From: Leyella stercorea | GTDB lineage: Bacteria > Bacteroidota > Bacteroidia > Bacteroidales > Bacteroidaceae | Assembly (NCBI RefSeq): GCF_021531355.1 | Contig: NZ_JADYTS010000009.1 | Coordinates: 1 to 64,000 of the forward strand | DNA length: 64,000 bases | Reading direction: 5' to 3' | Shown here: positions 1 through 6,418 of the stretch, in pieces | Position numbering within the stretch: the stretch's first letter is position 1 | Layout of the letters: each line of letters opens with the position of its first letter | The notes under the pieces: model-generated | What the model saw: the letters and a program-made list of their open reading frames with translations, nothing else | What the model was told of the DNA's origin: nothing | Database searches by the model: none | Translations under genes and position numbers: made by a program

Positions 1-250
1 TCATACCGCGCCCCTCCCCCGTAGGGAGGGGAGCGGTATGATTTGTCAGCTTAAGTGGCGGAGGTCTCCGGCCTCCGCAGCAAGGGATAATTGTGTTGAT
101 GTGTTGTAGTATGTACTCGACTTGGTGCTGCGGAGGCCGGAGACCTCCGCTACTAATCCCCTTACTTAGGCTACGGCGAGGACGCCATAGCCTCCTACAG
201 TTTGCAGTGCATATTACTCCCCTCCCTACGGGGGAGGGGCAGGGGGTGGG
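1..250. repeat. Nested inverted-repeat block (MITE-like)
   Basis: Three layers of symmetry are visible. Positions 1-41 form a hairpin (arms 1-9/33-41 and 11-18/24-31). A 21-bp GC-rich segment at 11-31 reappears as its reverse complement at 219-239. A 25-bp segment at 58-82 is matched perfectly, inverted, at 126-150, and each of these arms is itself nearly palindromic. No convincing gene lies here; the open frame at 93-359 runs through the repeats. Probably a non-autonomous mobile or interspersed repeat (inference). Confidence 0.75.
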
Positions 251-372
251 GCTTTCTGTAGAAAATTTCCACACCCCTTCCACACTTTCCCCACATTTCC
301 ACAATGCCATAATTTTGCGGAATTTCTTCTTAAACATTGATAATCAGTATGTTATGTAAAGACTGCGATTTT

Positions 373-389
373 TTGGCACAGCCGTTGCA
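373..389 (+). promoter_or_regulatory. Sigma-54 promoter (-24/-12)
   Basis: The sequence TTGGCAC-AGCCG-TTGCA matches the RpoN consensus, with GG at 375-376 and GC at 387-388 spaced exactly 12 bases. The predicted start is near 399, where GCGAACG begins. It faces the secreted protein gene at 509, leaving a leader of about 110 bases. A sigma-54 activator is encoded at 4940-6295. No activator-binding repeat was identified. Confidence 0.8.
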
Positions 390-508
390 TTTTAATAAGC
401 GAACGGCACAACACACTACAAGTTCTACACAGCGAGTGGAGCATACGAGAGGTTGAAGCCGGGATTCGATTTCGCATATTAATAATAACAATTTAAAATT
501 CAACAATT

Positions 509-823
509 ATGAAGAAGTTAGTTTTCGCAGCAATTGCAATGATGGTAATGGTATCGGCAAGCAATTCATTTGCTACCAAGTCAGCAACATCTATGAAGGG
601 CTACAACACTGAAGTGGCAGATACCACCGACACTACCAAGACTCAGCCGGTAGAGGACACAACAAAGACAGAGCCTGCTACACCTGCCAAGGAAGAAGCT
701 CTCGACCTGGCTCTCTACATCGCAAACGACACTGCTGAGGTAGACACAACCACTACCGACTCAACAAAGACTCCGGCTACACCGGCTACACCAGCCACTC
801 CTGCTAAGCCAGAGACCGTTTAA
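509..823 (+). CDS. Small secreted Thr/Pro/Asp-rich protein
   Basis: This 104-residue protein has an N-terminal signal peptide (KK, then a hydrophobic run ending in SFA at about residue 22). The rest is low complexity: repeated D-T-T and T-K-T stretches and a C-terminal run of PAT units ending PAKPETV. No enzymatic motif is visible, and the composition suggests an unstructured periplasmic or surface protein. It follows the perfect sigma-54 promoter at 373-389 and precedes the hybrid kinase at 966 by 142 bases, so it may belong to the regulon of that kinase and the sigma-54 regulator at 4940 (inference). The function is unknown. The signal peptide and clean start make it a likely real gene. Confidence 0.7.
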   Translation: MKKLVFAAIAMMVMVSASNSFATKSATSMKGYNTEVADTTDTTKTQPVEDTTKTEPATPAKEEALDLALYIANDTAEVDTTTTDSTKTPATPATPATPAKPETV

Positions 824-965
824 TAAACCAAGGTAAAAAGCTATTGTCTTAAGGATTGCAAATCGCTGCCACAGAAGCTGCACTAATGCCGCTGAGTGGT
901 GGCGGTTTGGCGTTTTGCGAATTATTCTGTAACTTCGCACTCAATATAAACAACAACAATCACGT

Positions 966-3446
966 ATGAACTACCGCACGTTACGTCTGAAGATAATCAC
1001 CGGCTATGCCATTCTTGCCATTGTGCTCGTGCTCGCAGCGCAGATGGTGTACGACAGTACGCGCTCGCTGACGGCTCTCAATACTGCTTCGGAGCGACTC
1101 ATGGAGCGACGCAACATCGTAGACAGTCTTGTATACAGCATGCTCGACGCTGCCAACGCCGAACGCTCGGTGATGATGGGCGACACACGGCAGTGGAACC
1201 GCTTCGCCTCGTCGATAGCTGAGTCGCAACACAAGGCTATGCAGCTGAAGAAGCTCGTGGCTGACTCGGTGAAGGCACTGCGCATGGACACGCTTGCCAA
1301 CCTTATGGGTGCCAAGCGCGACAATGCCATGATGGTGCTCAACATTCTTGCCGACGCTTCGGGCGACGCCGTGTATGCACGCAAGGTGCACGACCTGCAG
1401 AGCGGACGCGACTCGGTGGTGATTCATCCCAACGAGATAACCAGTGCCAGCAACCGCGAGACGGTGTACAACATCGTGAGCACCCGACGCGGATTCTTCC
1501 GCCGACTGGGCGACGCCTTCCGTCGGCAGCGCTCGGACACCATAGCCACGACAATGCAAAGCGGACGCACCGACTCTACTGCCATGGCGCAGGGCATCAA
1601 CATTGCCGACTCGGTGGCTGAGGCTCTCAGCGACATACGGCACGAGATAAAACGGGCAGACACGCGCCGACAGGACGCCATAGGCAACCGCACACGTTCG
1701 CTCAAGCTCGTAAGCATTCAGCTGGCATGGCGCACGGGGCAGATGCTTGAGGACATACAGGCCGACGAGCACAACGCCATGCAGCGTGCCATCAATGCCG
1801 ACATGGCTGCACGCAAGGCTACGATGATGAAGATAGCGGCTCTGGCTCTGCTTGCCATTGGCGTTGCCATAGTGCTGATTGTGTACACGCTGCGCGACAT
1901 ACGCCGACAGCGCCGCGACCACGAGAGCATCATTGCAGCCAAGAACGAGACCGAACGAATCATGCAGCAGCGACAGCGACTGTTGCTCACCATAACGCAC
2001 GATATAAAGGCCCCCGTGGCTTCCATATCGGGATTCATCGCTCTGCTCGGCGAGTGGGTGAGCCAGCCCAAGCCGGTGGCTTATCTCGACAGCATACGTT
2101 CGTCGGCTGAACATCTGCTGCAACTCGTGGGGGCGCTGCTCGACTATCATCAGCTTGAGAGCGGCAAGGCTACGACGCACGCCGTGAGCTTCAATCCGGC
2201 GCAACTCGTAAGCGACTGCGCCACACAGGCTCGACCCGTGGCAAGCGGCAAGAATCTGGAGGTGGTGTGCAGTCTGCGCACGGGTGTCGACCGCATGTGT
2301 ATGGGCGATGCGTTCCGCATACGCCAGATTATGAACAATCTGATTGGCAACGCCGTGAAGTATACCGACCAAGGCTCCATCACCGTGTCGGCTGCACTCT
2401 GCGGCTCGCAACTCACAATGAGTGTGGCTGATACTGGCAGCGGAATGACCGAGAGCGAACAGCAGCGCATATTCAACGCCTTCACACGTCTGCCCGATGC
2501 GCAGGGCAAGGAGGGCGTAGGTCTGGGACTGTCCATAACGCGCGAGGCTGTGAACATGTTGGGCGGAACGATTCGTGTGGTTTCGCAAAAAGGCAAAGGC
2601 TCGAAGTTTACGGTGACGCTGCCCGTAGACATCGACAACACGCAATCGGAAGAAACAATAGGAAAGGCTGTGAGCGAGGCTTCTGCCGAAGTGAAGACTG
2701 CCGGAACTGCCACTGTGCCGTCAGCATCACGCACTATAAAGGTTGTCATAGTCGATGACGACCGCTTGCAATTGCAGCTGTTGGGCGAGATGATGGCTCG
2801 CATGGAGGATGTCGACCTCGACGTACACGTCACAGCGAGTGCCGACGAGGCGATAGAGATGATAGGCTGTCTGCGTCCGCAACTGGTGTTCACTGATATT
2901 GAGATGCCGCAGATGAGCGGTAGGGAGATGCTCCGACGCATCGACCGCAAGGGTGTGAAGACGGTTGCCATGACGGCTCACGACCAGAGCATCTACTCCG
3001 AACTGCGTGCTGAGGGTTTCAGTGCCTGCCTCTTCAAGCCGTTTGACGTGCAGACGCTCGCCGCCACGCTGTGTCAGCTCACGGGCATCGCTCCGCATGT
3101 CAGTGCTCCGACAGCATCTACCACCAACGCCCAACACGATAATAGCATATTCGCCCCTCTTCTCGTCTTTGCCGAAGGCGACCCCGAAGCGGAACAACAA
3201 ATCATTGCCGACACCCGTCAGTCGATAGAAGAATATCTCGCCATGCTCAACAATCCCAACGACACTACAGCTGTAGCCAAGGCAGCTCACAAAGCCATGC
3301 CACTACTGAAAATGCTTATGCCTAATGATGTGGAGTGGCTGGTGGAGCTGACGCCAGAGCGGATACTGACGACGGAGGTAGAGAAGAGAGGGGAGTTGGT
3401 GGAGAGGTTTAGGAGGGTGTTGGAAGGGATGGCGTCCACGCCGTAG
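966..3446 (+). CDS. Hybrid sensor histidine kinase with receiver and HPt-like domain
   Basis: This 826-residue membrane kinase has transmembrane segments near residues 8-28 and 282-306 flanking a helical periplasmic sensor region. Next come HisKA with the H-box HDIKAP (His about 344), HATPase with N-box NNLIGNAVKYTD, VADTGSGM and GVGLGLSI, and a receiver starting near 592 with DDD, FTDIEMP (Asp about 645) and FKP. The last 100 residues contain AAHKAMPLLKMLM, which resembles Bacteroidota HPt domains (His about 775). Such a chain usually ends in phosphotransfer to a separate response regulator. The sigma-54 regulator at 4940-6295 is the obvious candidate, although a DUF4143 ATPase gene lies between them. 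A TAACTTCG element at 930-937 may be its own -7 box. The signal sensed is unknown. Confidence 0.9.
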   Translation: MNYRTLRLKIITGYAILAIVLVLAAQMVYDSTRSLTALNTASERLMERRNIVDSLVYSMLDAANAERSVMMGDTRQWNRFASSIAESQHKAMQLKKLVADSVKALRMDTLANLMGAKRDNAMMVLNILADASGDAVYARKVHDLQSGRDSVVIHPNEITSASNRETVYNIVSTRRGFFRRLGDAFRRQRSDTIATTMQSGRTDSTAMAQGINIADSVAEALSDIRHEIKRADTRRQDAIGNRTRSLKLVSIQLAWRTGQMLEDIQADEHNAMQRAINADMAARKATMMKIAALALLAIGVAIVLIVYTLRDIRRQRRDHESIIAAKNETERIMQQRQRLLLTITHDIKAPVASISGFIALLGEWVSQPKPVAYLDSIRSSAEHLLQLVGALLDYHQLESGKATTHAVSFNPAQLVSDCATQARPVASGKNLEVVCSLRTGVDRMCMGDAFRIRQIMNNLIGNAVKYTDQGSITVSAALCGSQLTMSVADTGSGMTESEQQRIFNAFTRLPDAQGKEGVGLGLSITREAVNMLGGTIRVVSQKGKGSKFTVTLPVDIDNTQSEETIGKAVSEASAEVKTAGTATVPSASRTIKVVIVDDDRLQLQLLGEMMARMEDVDLDVHVTASADEAIEMIGCLRPQLVFTDIEMPQMSGREMLRRIDRKGVKTVAMTAHDQSIYSELRAEGFSACLFKPFDVQTLAATLCQLTGIAPHVSAPTASTTNAQHDNSIFAPLLVFAEGDPEAEQQIIADTRQSIEEYLAMLNNPNDTTAVAKAAHKAMPLLKMLMPNDVEWLVELTPERILTTEVEKRGELVERFRRVLEGMASTP

Positions 3447-3456
3447 CCTGTGCAGA

Positions 3457-4752
3457 CTACATACGAAACGGTACCATACATGCATATAGAGGGATATTGA
3501 TTATCCAGTCTTGGTCCTTATATGGAAGCATGGAGTAGCGGAGTCCCTTCAGTTCGGGATTATTCGTGATGAATGTTCTCATTGATTTTGCCTTGACATT
3601 CACCTCAGCCTTTACTTCTATTGGAATTACACGATTGTGCCATTGGGTCAGGAAATCAATCTCTATCGTGGAATTATCCACTGCATGATAGTACAACGAA
3701 ATATCCAGGCTCTTCAATTGGGTGAATACGTATAGTTCAGTGAAGGCTCCTTTATATTCCGAGAAAATGTCATCGCCTACCAGCATCGATTCGGCAGATG
3801 TCTCTGCCATGGCTCCCATCAGTCCTACATCTAGCATGAAGAGTTTGAAGGCGTTCAGGTCTTCATAGAATTTAAAGGGGAGTCGTGGCGTGTTCACTCT
3901 CTGCACCTTATATGCCAGTCCTGCATCTATCAGCCATTGTATTGCCAGTTCGAAGTCGGCGGCTCTGGCACTTTTCTTCACGGCTCCATATACGAATTTC
4001 TTGTTCTCCTTGGCTAGTTGGGCAGGAATACTGTCCCACACCATGTTGATACGTGGCACTTCGCGTTCGGGGGCATGCTTCGAGAAATCACGACGATAGT
4101 CTTGGATAATCTGTTTTTGTATAGAGCGCACTTCTTGCAGGCCCTTTTGCTGCACATGGGCGAGTACAGCTGCCGGCATTCCTCCCACATAATAATATTG
4201 TCGCAGCAGACCGATAAATTCAGTTTCAAGCAAGTTGATGACGTTCCAATTGCCTTCCTTCAAGATACTCACCAGTTTTGTTTTCCCCATAGCATTGAGA
4301 AATTCGATAAAATTCATCGGATAGAGTCGCAACTCTTCCACTTTTCCAACTGGATATGACACCCCGTTATGGAGTGATATTCCCAGCAATGAACCTGCCA
4401 CGATGATATGAATATCAGGAGCATCCTCGCAAAAGAATTTTAAAGCTTCCAATGCCTTTGGACAGTCTTGTATCTCGTCGAGCACCACGAGGGTATCGTT
4501 GGGGGTAATATCTATCTGACTTATAGCGGAGAGTGCCATCAGCATATCGGCAGTTGAGCCGCCCTTATCAAACACTTCTACTGCCTTCTGATTTCTGTCG
4601 AGACTGAAGAATGCAAGCTTTTTATACTCTCTCTTTCCAAATTCTTGCAGAATATAGGTTTTGCCTACCTGTCGCGCTCCGTTGAGAATCAGAGGTTTAT
4701 GCTCCGGTTTGTCTTTCCACTTCAATAGTTTTTTATAGATACTTCTTTCCAT
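3457..4752 (-). CDS. AAA ATPase, DUF4143 family
   Basis: This is a full-length (431 aa) member of the Bacteroidota ATPase family combining an AAA_14 domain and a C-terminal DUF4143 nuclease-like domain. The Walker A is NGARQVGKT near residue 25 and the Walker B is LVVLDEIQD near 90. The C-terminal half has the usual FTELYVFTQLK and EIDFLTQW...IPIEVKAE pattern, similar to a PD-(D/E)xK fold. These genes are abundant in Bacteroidota, mobile between strains, and of unknown cellular role. It lies between the hybrid kinase, whose stop is 10 bases away, and the sigma-54 regulator, on the regulator's strand. It is preceded by a 33-bp tandem repeat. A relic and a second intact relative occur at 53.7 and 47.2 kb. 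Confidence 0.85.
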   Translation of the reverse strand: MERSIYKKLLKWKDKPEHKPLILNGARQVGKTYILQEFGKREYKKLAFFSLDRNQKAVEVFDKGGSTADMLMALSAISQIDITPNDTLVVLDEIQDCPKALEALKFFCEDAPDIHIIVAGSLLGISLHNGVSYPVGKVEELRLYPMNFIEFLNAMGKTKLVSILKEGNWNVINLLETEFIGLLRQYYYVGGMPAAVLAHVQQKGLQEVRSIQKQIIQDYRRDFSKHAPEREVPRINMVWDSIPAQLAKENKKFVYGAVKKSARAADFELAIQWLIDAGLAYKVQRVNTPRLPFKFYEDLNAFKLFMLDVGLMGAMAETSAESMLVGDDIFSEYKGAFTELYVFTQLKSLDISLYYHAVDNSTIEIDFLTQWHNRVIPIEVKAEVNVKAKSMRTFITNNPELKGLRYSMLPYKDQDWIINIPLYACMVPFRM

Positions 4753-4756
4753 AATT

Positions 4757-4876
4757 CACACTTTTTCTGACGAATAATCATGTAAAGTGCACACTTTTTC
4801 TAACGAATAATCAAGTAAAGCACACACTTTTTCTGACGAATAACGCAACGAAGATACACTTTTTCTGACGAAAGAC
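4757..4876 (-). repeat. 33-bp tandem repeat upstream of a DUF4143 gene
   Basis: About 3.6 copies of a 33-bp unit occur at 4757-4789, 4790-4822, 4823-4856 and 4857-4876. Each begins CACACTTTTTCTGACGAA or a one-base variant; the second half diverges in the third unit. The array ends 4 bases before the ATPase start codon, so it occupies the promoter and leader of that gene. There are no spacers, so it is not a CRISPR array. Confidence 0.85.
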
Positions 4877-4939
4877 AAAGAAAAAGACTGACTTTTTTGT
4901 CAAACCACACTACAACAACCTCTCAACACCGCAACACCT

Positions 4940-6295
4940 TTACCCCAACTTATTATACAGCGTCTTTCTGTCTATTCCCAACATTCTTGCTGCCTTCGAC
5001 TTGTTGCCGCCACACAGCTTCACGGCATCGAGTATGCGCTGGCGCTCGGCATCGGCATCGTGGAGGGCGGTGATGGGTTCTTGACGTACAGGACCCATGG
5101 CGGCGGAGAGCTCGTCTTGTGTGATGAATGCGCCACGTGCCATGAGAACAGCACGCTTAACGACGTTGTTGAGCTCGCGCAGATTGCCGGGCCATGAGTA
5201 GGAAGCCAGCTTTTCGGCGGCACGTGCGTCGAAGCCCTCAACATGGCGCGAGAGCTCTTCGTTGGCAAGGCGTACGAAGAGGTCGGCGAAGAGATAGAGG
5301 TCGGTGCCACGCTCTGAGAGTTGAGGCATGTATATAGTGAACTCGCTAAGACGATGGTAGAGGTCTTCACGGAAGCGGCCTTCGGCTACTGCCTGCTCCA
5401 GATTCTCGTTGGTGGCAGCCACAAGACGGATGTCGATGGGGCGCTCCTCGGTGCTGCCCAACGGACACACACGACGCTCCTGCAAGGCACGCAACAGCTG
5501 CACCTGCACCTCGTAGCTCAGATTGCCCACCTCATCGAGAAACAACGTTCCGCCATTGGCTGCCTCGAAAGCTCCACGCTTGTCGGCATCGGCACCCGTG
5601 AAGGCTCCCTTCTTGTGTCCGAAGAACTCAGACGCTGCCACATCACGAGGTATGGCACCGCAGTCGAGTGCCACGAAAGGTTTGCCGGCACGCTGGCTCT
5701 GCTCGTGTATGCGACGCGCAACATACTCCTTGCCCGTGCCCGACGCTCCGAGTATGAGCACCGACATAGGCGTTGGCGCAACGAGACTGACGTAGCTGTA
5801 GAGCTGGCGGGACGCGTCGCTTTTACCTTCGATGTGTCGGGGAGAGGGATTATGGGGTTGAGGTGTTGTTGTGGTGTTGTTTGTGTTGTGGTGTTGAGGT
5901 GTTGAGGTGGTGTGATTTGTTGTTGTCTTTTCTGCATTCTGTAGTGCATCCTTAATCTTGCTCAGAAGTATGTCGGGCTGAATGGGTTTGGCTATGTAAT
6001 CGGCGGCACCCGACTTCATAGCCAAAACGGCGTTTTGCACTTCGGCATAGTTGGTCATGACGATGAAGGGGATTGACATACTGTGCTTGTGCAACCATGC
6101 CAGCAGTTCCAGTCCGTCGCGGTCGGGCAGACGGAGGTCGCTGAGCACAAGATTGTAGGCAGGCTTCTCCTCGATAAGGCGCACGGCAGCGCCTACCGAC
6201 GTGGCTTTGTCCACATCGAATCCCTTCTTCTTGAGCCATGTCTGCATCATTGTTCCGAAAGCTATGTCGTCCTCAACAATCAATATACGTGTCAT
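4940..6295 (-). CDS. Sigma-54-dependent response regulator, NtrC family
   Basis: This 451-residue regulator has a receiver domain (acidic pair VEDD near 8-10, phospho-acceptor Asp53 in LSDLRLP). A linker at about 123-152 is very rich in Thr, Asn, His and Pro. The AAA+ domain has Walker A GASGTGKE near 181 and an intact GAFTGA loop near 228, the motif that contacts RpoN. A Fis-type helix-turn-helix (GGNKSKAARMLGIDRKTLYNKL) forms the C-terminus. It should activate sigma-54 promoters, two of which are visible in the window (373 and 22324). The linker is encoded by a TTG/GTG-rich simple repeat and may vary in length. It is probably the partner of the hybrid kinase at 966 (inference). Its own promoter lies at 6335-6342. 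Confidence 0.93.
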   Translation of the reverse strand: MTRILIVEDDIAFGTMMQTWLKKKGFDVDKATSVGAAVRLIEEKPAYNLVLSDLRLPDRDGLELLAWLHKHSMSIPFIVMTNYAEVQNAVLAMKSGAADYIAKPIQPDILLSKIKDALQNAEKTTTNHTTSTPQHHNTNNTTTTPQPHNPSPRHIEGKSDASRQLYSYVSLVAPTPMSVLILGASGTGKEYVARRIHEQSQRAGKPFVALDCGAIPRDVAASEFFGHKKGAFTGADADKRGAFEAANGGTLFLDEVGNLSYEVQVQLLRALQERRVCPLGSTEERPIDIRLVAATNENLEQAVAEGRFREDLYHRLSEFTIYMPQLSERGTDLYLFADLFVRLANEELSRHVEGFDARAAEKLASYSWPGNLRELNNVVKRAVLMARGAFITQDELSAAMGPVRQEPITALHDADAERQRILDAVKLCGGNKSKAARMLGIDRKTLYNKLG

Positions 6296-6334
6296 AAACC
6301 TATAAGTGTAAAGCTAATTAAATGTTTGTCAGTG

Positions 6335-6342
6335 CAAAATTA
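6335..6342 (-). promoter_or_regulatory. Bacteroidota -7 element for the sigma-54 regulator
   Basis: On the minus strand the sequence reads TAATTTTG, a match to TAnnTTTG, 40 bases upstream of the ATG at 6295. It is divergent from the promoter at 6364. Confidence 0.6.
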
Positions 6343-6363
6343 CTGATTTTATAATTAAATGTG

Positions 6364-6371
6364 TAAATTTG
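6364..6371 (+). promoter_or_regulatory. -7 element and strong Shine-Dalgarno before the PPDK-like gene
   Basis: TAAATTTG matches TAnnTTTG. Downstream, AGGAGGG at 6402-6408 lies 10 bases before the ATG at 6419. Such a strong Shine-Dalgarno is unusual in Bacteroidota, which mostly use AT-rich leaders, and it fixes the start codon. Confidence 0.6.
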
Positions 6372-6418
6372 TATTGTTAAACACCTAAAAATTAAAGATA
6401 TAGGAGGGAACTAAATCT

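Noticed and set aside
93-359. Open frame of 88 codons
   Set aside because: It runs through the inverted-repeat block, has no promoter or leader, and its composition mirrors the repeats.
981-2645. 554-codon antisense frame opposite the hybrid kinase
   Set aside because: A shadow of a GC-rich gene; His/Arg-rich translation with no domain, while the plus strand has all kinase motifs.
4757-4876. Possible CRISPR array
   Set aside because: The 33-bp units are adjacent without spacers, and no cas genes are present.
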